Below are positions 1-7,896 of a stretch of DNA of 64,000 nucleotides, in pieces; positions within the stretch are counted from its first letter, which is position 1; every line of letters begins with the position of its first letter. The notes under the pieces were generated by a model that was not told where the DNA came from, did no database searches, and saw only the letters and a list, made by a program, of their open reading frames with translations. The position numbers and the translations under genes were made by a program. The DNA comes from Xanthobacteraceae bacterium (lineage in GTDB: Bacteria; Pseudomonadota; Alphaproteobacteria; Rhizobiales; Xanthobacteraceae): positions 78,952-142,951 of the forward strand of contig JAIENY010000005.1 in assembly GCA_019750915.1 (NCBI GenBank), written 5' to 3'.

Positions 1-262
1 GCGCCAGCCAAAAGCTGACGCCATTCGTCATCAGGACTGCAGAAACATAGGCGCCAATCGCATAGAACCCGATGTGGCCAAGCGACACCTGCCCGCTAAG
101 TCCAAGCAGCACGTTCAACCCGACGCCGACGATCGTGGTCAAGGCTACCAGTGCCAGTACAAAATGAGTGTAGCTCTCGGAGGCCAGCGCGATAGCAATA
201 GCGACCGCCGCCGCGGCGATGATCGCAGGCGTGTCGATAGAGGACAGTCGCAGGCCCCTCAC
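1..262 (-). CDS. Branched-chain amino acid-type ABC transporter permease LivM, 5' part only (runs off the left edge)
   Basis: This reading frame is absent from the ORF track because it has no stop in the window. Translating the minus strand from a GTG at 262 gives an N-terminus with hydrophobic segments and the family-typical stretch GLNVLLGLSGQVSLGHIGFYAIGAY, which marks LivM-type inner-membrane permeases. The GTG lies one base after the livH stop, so the two are translationally coupled. About 87 codons are visible; the rest, and probably the two ATPase genes, lie left of the window. Family assignment is firm; the transported substrate is unknown. Confidence 0.85.
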   Translation of the reverse strand, partial: MRGLRLSSIDTPAIIAAAAVAIAIALASESYTHFVLALVALTTIVGVGLNVLLGLSGQVSLGHIGFYAIGAYVSAVLMTNGVSFWLA

Positions 263-263
263 A

Positions 264-1136
264 CTACACCTTCCTTGTTACGGCGCGGCCCAGCAGACCA
301 TTCGGACAAATCGCAAGCGCTGCGATGACCACGGCAAAGGCAACGATTTGGGTGTAACCGGATCCTGCGAATGACGTGACCATGGCCTCGATCAGGCCGT
401 AGAGGATACCGGCAAGCATCACGCCCCAAGCGGATCCGATGCCGCCCAGGATCGCCACCGCAAATCCCTTGATGCCGAACAGCGTTCCCATGTCCGAGTG
501 CACGCTCACCAGTGGCGCGATCATGATTCCAGCCAAGCCAGCCAGCGCGGCCGACAGCGCAAAGGACATTGCGATAGCACTGCGCACGTTGATTCCCATC
601 AGCTGCGCGGCCCGCTTGTTCTGCACAACGGCAAGCAGCGCTTTTCCTCTTGCCGTCTTTCGAAATGCGTACTGCAAAGCAAATGCGATGCCGAGGCCGA
701 CCAGCGGGATTATCACTTGCAGTGGCAAAATCCCGGTGCCGAAGATCGCGACCGGCTTCTGCGCAAGAGTGGACGGAAAACCGCGTGGTTCTTTTCCGAA
801 GGTAAAGAGAACAAGATTGTCGACAACGATTCCGCCGGCGACCGTGGCCATGAGCCAGGCGCTTGATCCACGCTCGGCGAACGGCCGCACCAAAATTCGT
901 TCGACCACCAGACCAAACAGCGCGCATAGCGAAAGCGCTAATACAACAGCCAGCGGCATCGGCAGGCCCAGCCGGATCGCCAGGACGTAACCGAACACCG
1001 CTCCCAGCATGACCGAGGAGCCCTGCGCAAAATTGACCGTGTTCGAAATGGCGTAAGTGACGTGATAGCCGAGCGCAATCATGCCGTACATACTGCCGAC
1101 GGCCACGCCACTGACGATCGCGGAAAACAACAGCAT
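264..1136 (-). CDS. Branched-chain amino acid-type ABC transporter permease LivH
   Basis: A 290-residue integral membrane protein, the normal LivH size, made of repeated hydrophobic helices. The N-terminus MYGMIALGYHVTYAISNTVN followed by FAQGSS is the family signature (usually NFAHG), and a GGIGSAWG loop near residue 230 matches the cytoplasmic coupling region that contacts the ATPases. It would form the membrane channel with the LivM encoded one base downstream. The upstream binding-protein gene is separated from it by a strong stem-loop. The overlapping 301-residue minus frame in the ORF track is a shadow. Substrate class cannot be read from the permease. Confidence 0.9.
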   Translation of the reverse strand: MLLFSAIVSGVAVGSMYGMIALGYHVTYAISNTVNFAQGSSVMLGAVFGYVLAIRLGLPMPLAVVLALSLCALFGLVVERILVRPFAERGSSAWLMATVAGGIVVDNLVLFTFGKEPRGFPSTLAQKPVAIFGTGILPLQVIIPLVGLGIAFALQYAFRKTARGKALLAVVQNKRAAQLMGINVRSAIAMSFALSAALAGLAGIMIAPLVSVHSDMGTLFGIKGFAVAILGGIGSAWGVMLAGILYGLIEAMVTSFAGSGYTQIVAFAVVIAALAICPNGLLGRAVTRKV

Positions 1137-1153
1137 TCAAACCACTCTGGTGA

Positions 1154-1181
1154 CGACGGGGCACAAGAGCGTGCCCCGTCG
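1154..1181 (-). promoter_or_regulatory. Intercistronic stem-loop between the binding-protein gene and livH
   Basis: A perfect 11-base-pair inverted repeat, CGACGGGGCAC / GTGCCCCGTCG with a six-base loop, lies just after the binding-protein stop codon. No T-run follows on the minus strand, so full termination is less likely than mRNA stabilisation or attenuation that keeps the binding protein in excess over the permeases. The same arrangement occurs in the other two Liv-type operons of this window. Confidence 0.75.
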
Positions 1182-1188
1182 CGTTCTA

Positions 1189-2364
1189 TTAGTTGGTGAC
1201 GGGCACGATCGCTCCATCGACGAAATGCGTGAACAGATAATCACTTGACGTCAGCGCGTCGTGATTTTGTTCGCTGAAAGGCTTGTCGTAGGTTTTGATC
1301 AGACCATCGTAATGATCGATGGCATAAAATCCGTCGCGGATCTTCGTGCCGTCGGTCGAGCCGGCTTTTGCGACCGCCATCGCCGTGAGATGCATTGCGT
1401 CATAAGCGTTGGCGATGCCGACCGCCGGTGTCGCGTCAGCGAACGTTTTCACTTCCGGGTATTTTTTCTTGAGCGCCATGAAGACGGCTTCCGCTTTCGG
1501 CGAGGTTTTTCCGGCGAAACTGAAGGTCTGGATGAAGTGGACTTTTTCCGCAGCCGGACCGGCAAGCTCGGTGAAGCGGCCGCCTGCGGGGCCCCAATGC
1601 GAGATCACCGGCACGCTCCAGCCCATGCGCTCAAGCGATTTGACGACCTGCGAAGACGGCGCAACGTTGGCCACCATGAACAGCGTGTCGGCACCGGCGT
1701 CTTTCAGTCGCGTGAGTTGCGGCACCACATCCACATCGGCGTCCTGGAATTTTTCGATCCCGGCAAAAGGCAGGCCTTTGGCGGCGAGCGCTGCCTTCAG
1801 GCCACCCTCGTTCGATTCACCCCATGGATTGTTGATGAGGATCATTCCGGGTTTCTTGGCGCCGTATGTCTTGACGGCGTAGTTGACCAGCGCCTCATCC
1901 ACCAGCTTATCAACCGCAGAAACGCGGAACACATAGTTGTCTGCCGCCCCGTTGCTGGTGATCGCCGTCCCTGCCGCCCATACACCTATGAACGGCACCT
2001 TGCTCTGGTTGGCGAAAGGAACGATCGCCATCGAAACCGGCGTATCAAGGCCACCAAACATGACGGCGACTTTCTCGCGCTGAACCAGTTCGCGCGCGGC
2101 AACCACGCCCTTTGCCGGGTTGCTTTCGTCGTCGCGGACGACCAGCTCGAGTTTTTTGCCGAGCACACCGCCCGCGGCGTTGATCTCATCCATCGCCAGC
2201 GACAGGCCGCGGACGATCGCCTCGCCCGATTTCGCCGATTGGCCTGACATCGCAGCGACCAGACCGAACTTGATGGTGTCGTCCGCCAGCGCGGGCGACG
2301 CGAGCAGAAGGGTGGCGCCGACCAATAGCGCCCGACGCGACAAGGAATGCGAGATTGCGAGCAT
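1189..2364 (-). CDS. Periplasmic substrate-binding protein of a Liv-type ABC transporter
   Basis: A 391-residue Peripla_BP_6-type binding protein. I start it at the ATG at 2364, not at the track start (2406), because GGAGG lies seven bases upstream and because this start places a clean export signal at the N-terminus: SLSRRALLVGATLLLASPALA, with a twin-arginine-like RR. The mature part begins DDTIKFGLVAAMSGQSAKSG, and the INAAGGVLGKKLELVVRDDES segment is typical of LivJ-like proteins. It is the first gene of the operon that continues with LivH and LivM. The ligand is unknown; branched-chain amino acids, amides or aromatic acids are all possible for this family. Confidence 0.88.
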   Translation of the reverse strand: MLAISHSLSRRALLVGATLLLASPALADDTIKFGLVAAMSGQSAKSGEAIVRGLSLAMDEINAAGGVLGKKLELVVRDDESNPAKGVVAARELVQREKVAVMFGGLDTPVSMAIVPFANQSKVPFIGVWAAGTAITSNGAADNYVFRVSAVDKLVDEALVNYAVKTYGAKKPGMILINNPWGESNEGGLKAALAAKGLPFAGIEKFQDADVDVVPQLTRLKDAGADTLFMVANVAPSSQVVKSLERMGWSVPVISHWGPAGGRFTELAGPAAEKVHFIQTFSFAGKTSPKAEAVFMALKKKYPEVKTFADATPAVGIANAYDAMHLTAMAVAKAGSTDGTKIRDGFYAIDHYDGLIKTYDKPFSEQNHDALTSSDYLFTHFVDGAIVPVTN

Positions 2365-2387
2365 GTGTTGATCCTCCGTTGACACGA

Positions 2388-2433
2388 GACTATTGGCAAG
2401 CTCCATGCCAGACTATTGGCAAGCCCCATGCCA
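2388..2433. repeat. Tandem 23-bp direct repeat in the leader of the binding-protein gene
   Basis: Two head-to-tail copies of GACTATTGGCAAGCYCCATGCCA differ at one base (CTCC versus CCCC). Each copy carries a small inverted repeat, TGGCA-N7-TGCCA. The array ends about 24 bases before the start codon of the minus-strand gene, so it lies in the leader or at the promoter. It could be a duplicated operator or a simple slippage duplication. Confidence 0.8.
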
Positions 2434-2523
2434 GTGCACGACAAATAAAATAACGTGTTTTCAGTGCCTTAGATCATTGATCGTCGGCCGCCTGAAATTT
2501 CGCACACGAAAACTGTCCAAATT

Positions 2524-2541
2524 GTATGCAATTGTGCATAC
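2524..2541. promoter_or_regulatory. Candidate GntR/FCD operator
   Basis: A perfect inverted repeat, GTATGCA-ATTG-TGCATAC, sits between the divergent binding-protein and NTF2-like genes, about 70 bases before the NTF2-like start. FCD-type GntR repressors commonly bind short AT-centred palindromes with GTAT/ATAC half-sites, and such a regulator is encoded 500 bases away. The link to that regulator is inference. Confidence 0.55.
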
Positions 2542-2609
2542 CATTTTTGCTTTCCTTGCTTCGTGTTGCCCCGCATCTTTCCGGTCCTCGCGCCCAGCAG
2601 GAGACCGCC

Positions 2610-3032
2610 ATGCCGACCACCGCCCCCGCCCTGCCGCCCCACGCCTCCGATGACGTTGAAATTGTCCGCGCCTTCCTCGAAGCCTCGATGAAGCCGGACG
2701 TCGAACGCGCGGCGAGCTATGTCGCCAGCAATTTCAAGCTGACGTTCACCGGCGGACGCACCTACGATCATCCCGGCGGAAGCATCGGTTTCAATGCGAA
2801 GCGCTATCGCTGGGTGAAGAAATCAATGGATCGTTTTGACGTCGTGCCCGGCGTCGATGAAACCATCGTCTACAGCATCGGCACGCTCTACGGCGAATGG
2901 CCCGACGGCACAGCATTCGAGGATAATCGCTATATCGACCGTTTCGTCGTTCGCGACGGCAGAATTACGCATATGGACGTGTGGAACGACAGCGCAGAAC
3001 GGATATTGGTCAGAAACGGTATCGAGGCCTGA
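2610..3032 (+). CDS. NTF2-like / SnoaL-like domain protein
   Basis: A 140-residue protein with the general look of the cystatin-like NTF2 fold. It has an N-terminal helix (DDVEIVRAFLEASMKPD), then a strand-rich C-terminal half in which FVVRDGRITHMDVWND is characteristic of SnoaL-like isomerase/hydrolase-type domains. The start is the ATG at 2610, preceded by AGGAG; the track start at 2526 adds an unrelated stretch. It converges on the GntR gene with a 4-base gap. Its position beside a catabolic operon and behind the candidate operator suggests a role in the same pathway, but this fold serves many functions and no catalytic residues can be assigned. Confidence 0.75.
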   Translation: MPTTAPALPPHASDDVEIVRAFLEASMKPDVERAASYVASNFKLTFTGGRTYDHPGGSIGFNAKRYRWVKKSMDRFDVVPGVDETIVYSIGTLYGEWPDGTAFEDNRYIDRFVVRDGRITHMDVWNDSAERILVRNGIEA

Positions 3033-3041
3033 CCCGTCAGG
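3028..3041. terminator. Palindrome over convergent stop codons
   Basis: CCTGAC-CC-GTCAGG is a perfect inverted repeat. It contains the TGA of the NTF2-like gene and the TGA (read as TCA) of the GntR gene, four bases apart. It may be a small bidirectional terminator, although no T-run is present. Confidence 0.45.
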
Positions 3042-3783
3042 AACGGTTGCTGTTGGTTGTGCCGGTCCTGCTCCGTGCAGACGGCGCCTCGCCGGCGTAA
3101 CTGTCGAGGACGTCGGCAAGTTCGCGATTTTTGCGGGTCAAAGGCGTAATGAGTGCACGGTCAGCCACCGCCTTGAGATGACCTTCCATCACACCCATTG
3201 CAGCTCCCGCATCACCCGCCACGAGCGCATCGATGATTTCGCGATGCTCGCTGACCGCGCATTCGGATGAATGCGGCCGGCTGTAAAGTGCCAGGATCAG
3301 GCCGAAGCGGGACGAGACCTCACTCACATAGCGAGTAACCGTGGCGCTTCCCGTCATATTCGCAAGCACGATGTGGAATTGGGTCGCCAGACGGATCGAT
3401 AGCGGCTCGTTGGCGCCGCGCGACCGCTCTTCATCTTCGACATGCGCACGCAATTGCTCGATCTGCGCACTGCTCAGGCGGCCGGCGAGCCGCGACATCA
3501 CCAGCCGCTCAAGACCCAGACGAATGTCGAAAATATCCCGGGCCTCCTCCCAAGAGGGAGTCGCAACCACAGCACCGCGGTTACGCCGCAGCTCTACCAG
3601 TCCCTCCGCCGCCAGTTGACCGAGGGCGTGGCGCACAATGGTGCGACTCGCACCGAAGCGCTCGCCAATGGAGTCTTCCGGGAGCTTTGCCCCAGGTGAC
3701 AGGGCCTGCTCCATGATGGCATGGCGCAGTGCCTTGTAGATCTGCCCGGTGCGATCTGTCGTTGGCTTCGTGGTTTTCGCCAT
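3037..3783 (-). CDS. GntR-family transcriptional regulator, FCD subfamily
   Basis: A 248-residue regulator. The N-terminal winged helix covers roughly residues 12-80 and includes GERFGASRTIVRHALGQLA and the wing GLVELRRNRGAVV. The C-terminal all-helical FCD effector domain follows, with spaced residues typical of the metal/ligand pocket (TQFHIVLA, EHREIIDALVAGD, GHL). I prefer the ATG at 3783 over the adjacent GTG at 3786. It lies downstream of the second amidase in the same orientation, 134 bases away, so it could be the last gene of the amide operon or have its own promoter. FCD regulators usually bind a small organic acid or amide-derived metabolite; the ligand here is unknown. Confidence 0.9.
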   Translation of the reverse strand: MAKTTKPTTDRTGQIYKALRHAIMEQALSPGAKLPEDSIGERFGASRTIVRHALGQLAAEGLVELRRNRGAVVATPSWEEARDIFDIRLGLERLVMSRLAGRLSSAQIEQLRAHVEDEERSRGANEPLSIRLATQFHIVLANMTGSATVTRYVSEVSSRFGLILALYSRPHSSECAVSEHREIIDALVAGDAGAAMGVMEGHLKAVADRALITPLTRKNRELADVLDSYAGEAPSARSRTGTTNSNRS

Positions 3784-3917
3784 CACCGCTACTTGATCGG
3801 TTTCACGGTCAAAGCAAAAGCAAAACCCTCAAGCCGTCAAGAGCGCCATCGACGCCGCGTTTGGCCAACGACCTGCCGGCATGCTCGGACGTGGCTAACC
3901 ACCTCGCACACTGCGCA

Positions 3918-5423
3918 TCAGCGGTAGCACGCTTCCAGCGCCGCCGCGGCTCGATAAAGCGTCATCTCATCGAGATGTCGCGCAATCAGCATCGCACCGA
4001 TCGGACGGCCATCCGACGTTTTACCGACGGGAACGGATATCGCCGGATGCCCAGTGATACATGTCGGAGCCGTGTTGCCGACCATCTCGAATGCACGGCC
4101 GATGATCTCTTCCCGCGATGCGTCGATATCCGGCAACCGCGTGGTGGCCATAGGCGTGGTCGGCATCAACAGAAGATCGACCTCGCCCAACGCCCTGTTG
4201 TAGTCAGCGGTCAATAGTCGGTTGAGGTTTTGCGCCTTGCCGTAATACCGACCCCGATTGCGCGATGACATATAATGTCCGGTCAAGATTCCGAGCTTCA
4301 ATGTCTCGGAAAGCTCGTCGGCGCGATCGCGCCAGCGCGCATGAGCATCCATCAGGCTCTCGAGAAATACACCTTTCATGTTCGTTCCATACGCGTTGCC
4401 GCGCATCATCAGATCAGTTGCGCCTTCGAGAAAGATCGGCGTCCAGATCGCGGCGCCAGCCGTATGGAGCGGCACCGAGATATCACGAACATGAGCACCG
4501 GTATGCGCGAGGCGTTCACCCGCCTCACGCACCCGCGAATCGACTTCGGCTTCAGCGCCGGCCGAACCGAAGCCTTCGGGCACGATACCGATACGCAAAC
4601 CGGCCACGCCCTTTGCAAGAGCCTGCGTATAGGGCTGTGCCGGCGCACCGGACTGGCGCGGGTCAAGACCGTCCGGGCCGGCCATGACCTCGAGCATAAG
4701 AGCGTTGTCGGCGACCGTCCGGGTAATCGGCCCGGCATGATCCACGGTCAATTCGACCGCAAATACTCCGGTGTAGGGCACAAGACCGTGCGTCGGTTTC
4801 AATCCGACAGCACCGCAATATGACGCCGGAATCCGGATCGAACCGCCCTGATCGCCACCGGTAGCCATGTCGACGATATTGGCCATCACCAGCGCGGTCG
4901 AACCTGAGGATGATCCGCCAGCGTTGTGGCCAGGCACCAACGGATTTTCAACGACGCCATTGGCCGATGTATGGCTTCCGCCCGATGCGCAGTAATACTC
5001 GCAAACCGATTTCCCGAGTATCTCCGCTCCTTCGTCGAGCATCCGAGTGACGATGGTGGCATCCATTTCCGGCACATAGCCTTCTAGAATGGACGCGCCG
5101 TTCATCATCGGAACGCCGGCAACGCAAACGTTGTCCTTGATCGCGACCCTCTTGCCACTGAGTTTGCCGCGACGGGCGCCTTCAATGCGCGTCTTAACGG
5201 CCCAGGCGCCATAAGGATTATCCTCCGGCTGCGGGCGAACACCAGGCGTCCGGGGGTATTTGACCTCGGGCAGCGGAGCGACCATGTCCTCGACGAGATC
5301 ATAGGCGTCGAGTTGCCCCTGCATCAGACCGTGAAACGAGACCGCGTCGGCATCGCTCAGATGGAGGCCGAGTTCGAGCGCAGCCTGCTGCAATTCAACA
5401 ACATTTGGACGACGGACGGGCAT
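3918..5423 (-). CDS. Amidase-signature family hydrolase (stand-alone amidase)
   Basis: A 501-residue amidase of the Ser-cisSer-Lys class, which hydrolyses carboxamides to acid and ammonia. The catalytic Lys is at about residue 96 (VAIKDNV). The cis-Ser is at about 171 (AGGSSSGS) and the nucleophilic Ser at about 195 (GGDQGGSIRIPAS). VPMMNG and the ENP/DNP..AW segment recall rhodococcal aliphatic amidases that work with nitrile hydratase. The start is the ATG at 5423, four bases after the preceding stop; the track start at 5534 reads into the upstream gene. It aligns without gaps around the active site to the amidase domain fused to the LivF ATPase next door, so the two are paralogues from an old duplication. 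Likely cytoplasmic; no signal peptide. Confidence 0.93.
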   Translation of the reverse strand: MPVRRPNVVELQQAALELGLHLSDADAVSFHGLMQGQLDAYDLVEDMVAPLPEVKYPRTPGVRPQPEDNPYGAWAVKTRIEGARRGKLSGKRVAIKDNVCVAGVPMMNGASILEGYVPEMDATIVTRMLDEGAEILGKSVCEYYCASGGSHTSANGVVENPLVPGHNAGGSSSGSTALVMANIVDMATGGDQGGSIRIPASYCGAVGLKPTHGLVPYTGVFAVELTVDHAGPITRTVADNALMLEVMAGPDGLDPRQSGAPAQPYTQALAKGVAGLRIGIVPEGFGSAGAEAEVDSRVREAGERLAHTGAHVRDISVPLHTAGAAIWTPIFLEGATDLMMRGNAYGTNMKGVFLESLMDAHARWRDRADELSETLKLGILTGHYMSSRNRGRYYGKAQNLNRLLTADYNRALGEVDLLLMPTTPMATTRLPDIDASREEIIGRAFEMVGNTAPTCITGHPAISVPVGKTSDGRPIGAMLIARHLDEMTLYRAAAALEACYR

Positions 5424-5427
5424 CGAG

Positions 5428-7896
5428 TTACATCGCTTTCCAATCGCCGGCCGCTTCGAATGCGGCAGCGGCCTGATAAATAGTCGATTCGGCCCAGTAT
5501 TTCCCGACCAGCATGCAACCCACAGGCAGACCATCGGACATACCGCAGGGAATTGACATGGCCGGGTGCCCCGTCACATTAAAGGGCGCGGTGTTCTCCA
5601 GCATTTCGAACGCTCTCTTCAGAACCATCGCCAGCGGCGCATCAGGCGACGGCATCGGCTGCGCTTTCATCGCTGTTGTCGGCATCATGAGCAGATCATA
5701 CGCGCCGAGCATCTGGTCATAAGCCGCACGCAGCTTCCTCGCGAGATTTTGCGCCTTGGAATAGTAGTGGCCTCGATAGTGGCGTTGAAAGTATTCGCCG
5801 GTGAACATCGTGATTTTGAGGCTTTCGGACAGCTCATCACTCCGACTTGGCCAACTCGCGTGGTGATCGAGCAGCGAAGTGGTATAGAGCCCTTTCCAGC
5901 CCGTGCCCATTCCGTTGCCCTTCATCATCTGGTTGGTCGACCCCTCCGCAGCAATGGCAAGCCAGATCGGCATGGCCTTGTTGTGCATCGGGATGGAGAC
6001 TTCATCGACAGTCGCGCCCAATTTGCGGAACAGATCGCCCGCACGACGCACGCACGCGTCCACATCCGGCTCCGATTCAGGGCGACCGAACCCTTCCCGC
6101 ACAATCGCAATGCGCAAACCGCGCACGCCGCGCGCAAGCGCCGAGGTGTAACGATCGGTCTGAGGGGCATATTGCCGCGGATCGAGTGCGTCCTCACCCG
6201 CCAGCACCTCAAGGAAAAGAGCATTATCGGCCACGGTCATCGTCATTGGACCGGTATGATCAATCGTGTTTTCAATCGGCATCACGCCCGTATAAGGCAC
6301 AAGACCGTGTGTCGCCTTCATGCCATAGCAACCGCTGAATGATGCGGGCATCCGGATCGAGCCACCCTGATCGCCGCCGATGGCCATATCCACTTCGCCA
6401 GCAACCAGCACCGCAGCGGATCCCGACGACGATCCTCCAGCTGAATATCCATGCCGGTGAGGATTATGAACCAGCCCCGTTGAATTGGTGTGGCTCCCAC
6501 CCGACAGGCAGAAGTGTTCGCAATGGGTTTTACCGACAATGGTGCCGCCGGCATCGAGAATGCGGGTCACGATAGTCGCATCGACGTCAGGCGTGTAGCC
6601 CTTCAGAGTCGATGAGCCGTTCATCATCGGCACACCAGCCACGCAGACATTATCCTTGATCGCGATCGTCTTGCCAGCGAGCGGCCCGCGCGGCGCGCCC
6701 CTGATCTCTGACTTCACATACCAGGCGTTGAACGGATTTTCCTCCGCTGATGGACGATAACCCGCAGTGCGCGGATAACTGACGCTCGGCACGTTGTCCG
6801 GCATCGCGTCCAGCTCGTCGTAGCGCCGCATCGATCCTTCCATCTGAACCAGAAATTCCGCGAGACGCTCGTCCGACAGGCTCATCCCAAAATCCTGGGC
6901 GATCGCCTTGAGCTGGCGAAGTGTGGGACGTTTAACGGACATACGGACAGGTCTTTCCGAATCGACTGGAGGGACGAGAGTTGAGCGCGAATGAATTGTC
7001 GCAGGCCGGACTCCGGACGGCGCCATTTTCTCCTGCGCAACCGGTCTTGCTACGGGCGCCGATGGTTGGGTGGCAGAATTCGGTGGCGGCTGTATCGATC
7101 CGCTGCCGGCGACACTCGCGCCTTTGCCATTCCCCTGATGGGGACCGGTCTTGTTCGGACCCGCGGTTCCGTCACTCTTGAATCCAGTGAAATCATCGAT
7201 CAGCGCCGAGTTGTCCAGCGAAGGATCGTCAATCACGCCCGCTATCTGGCCCTTTTTCATGATCAGAACACGATCCGCGAGGCCAGTGATGAATTCCAGG
7301 TTCTGTTCGATCAGAAGGACGGAAAGTCCGCGCTCGCGACTCAGCTCGCGCAGCTTCTCCTCGATCGTATCCACGATCGACGGCTGAATGCCTTCAGTCG
7401 GCTCATCGAGCAACACGATCTGTGGATCGCTGATCAGACAGCGAGCAAGCGCCAGTAGCTGCTGCTCACCACCGGAGAGAGCACCGCCTTGCCGATCCAG
7501 AAGGCGTTCCAACTGAGGAAATTCACGCAGGATCGCAGCCATCGCATCATTCTCGTCGTCCGAGCCGTGCGAAGCGATACCCATGCGCAGATTGTCGCGC
7601 ACGGAAAGTGTGGGAAATATTCCTCGTCCTTGCGGCACATACCCGATGCCGAGGCGAGATCGGCCATGGCTGGACTCCCGAGTGACATCGAGACCGTCGA
7701 ATGTAATCGATCCGCCGGTTACAGGAATGAGTCCCATCACTGTCTTGAGCAAAGTCGATTTGCCCATTCCGTTATGGCCGAGAATTCCGACAATCTCGCC
7801 CTCATGAATTGCGAAATCGAGGCCATGCAGGATTGGCACCCGACCGTAACCGGATCGCAGTCCCTTAACCTCCAGAATAACCGGCGCGTCGCTCAA
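5428..7896 (-). CDS. LivF-type ABC ATPase fused to a complete amidase
   Basis: One uninterrupted 822-residue frame. Residues 1-240 are a full LivF/UrtE-type ATPase: Walker A GHNGMGKST (40-48), Q-loop VPQGRGIF, signature LSGGE (140-144), Walker B VLLDEP (161-166), H-loop replaced by the LivF-typical IEQN. Residues 241-318 form a linker rich in Pro, Gly, Ser and Ala. Residues 319-822 are a full amidase with Lys414, Ser489 and Ser513 as the Ser-cisSer-Lys triad. The spacing is identical to the 501-residue amidase that follows. An ATG exists at the junction (6942), but no convincing ribosome binding site precedes it, so a separate amidase is possible but less likely. The frame overlaps the LivG stop by four bases. 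The fusion suggests that imported amide is hydrolysed at the transporter. Confidence 0.9.
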   Translation of the reverse strand: MSDAPVILEVKGLRSGYGRVPILHGLDFAIHEGEIVGILGHNGMGKSTLLKTVMGLIPVTGGSITFDGLDVTRESSHGRSRLGIGYVPQGRGIFPTLSVRDNLRMGIASHGSDDENDAMAAILREFPQLERLLDRQGGALSGGEQQLLALARCLISDPQIVLLDEPTEGIQPSIVDTIEEKLRELSRERGLSVLLIEQNLEFITGLADRVLIMKKGQIAGVIDDPSLDNSALIDDFTGFKSDGTAGPNKTGPHQGNGKGASVAGSGSIQPPPNSATQPSAPVARPVAQEKMAPSGVRPATIHSRSTLVPPVDSERPVRMSVKRPTLRQLKAIAQDFGMSLSDERLAEFLVQMEGSMRRYDELDAMPDNVPSVSYPRTAGYRPSAEENPFNAWYVKSEIRGAPRGPLAGKTIAIKDNVCVAGVPMMNGSSTLKGYTPDVDATIVTRILDAGGTIVGKTHCEHFCLSGGSHTNSTGLVHNPHRHGYSAGGSSSGSAAVLVAGEVDMAIGGDQGGSIRMPASFSGCYGMKATHGLVPYTGVMPIENTIDHTGPMTMTVADNALFLEVLAGEDALDPRQYAPQTDRYTSALARGVRGLRIAIVREGFGRPESEPDVDACVRRAGDLFRKLGATVDEVSIPMHNKAMPIWLAIAAEGSTNQMMKGNGMGTGWKGLYTTSLLDHHASWPSRSDELSESLKITMFTGEYFQRHYRGHYYSKAQNLARKLRAAYDQMLGAYDLLMMPTTAMKAQPMPSPDAPLAMVLKRAFEMLENTAPFNVTGHPAMSIPCGMSDGLPVGCMLVGKYWAESTIYQAAAAFEAAGDWKAM

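Noticed and set aside
259-1164. 301-residue minus-strand frame overlapping livH
   Set aside because: Composition is Arg/Cys/His-rich with no family features, and the livH frame in the same span has clear LivH motifs; it is a shadow.
1261-2247. 328-residue plus-strand frame
   Set aside because: Antisense shadow of the periplasmic binding-protein gene, rich in Arg and His without domain features.
6942-6942. Internal ATG as an independent amidase start within the ATPase-amidase fusion
   Set aside because: Only a weak purine tract precedes it and the linker frame is open throughout. Kept as an alternative but not annotated as a separate gene.
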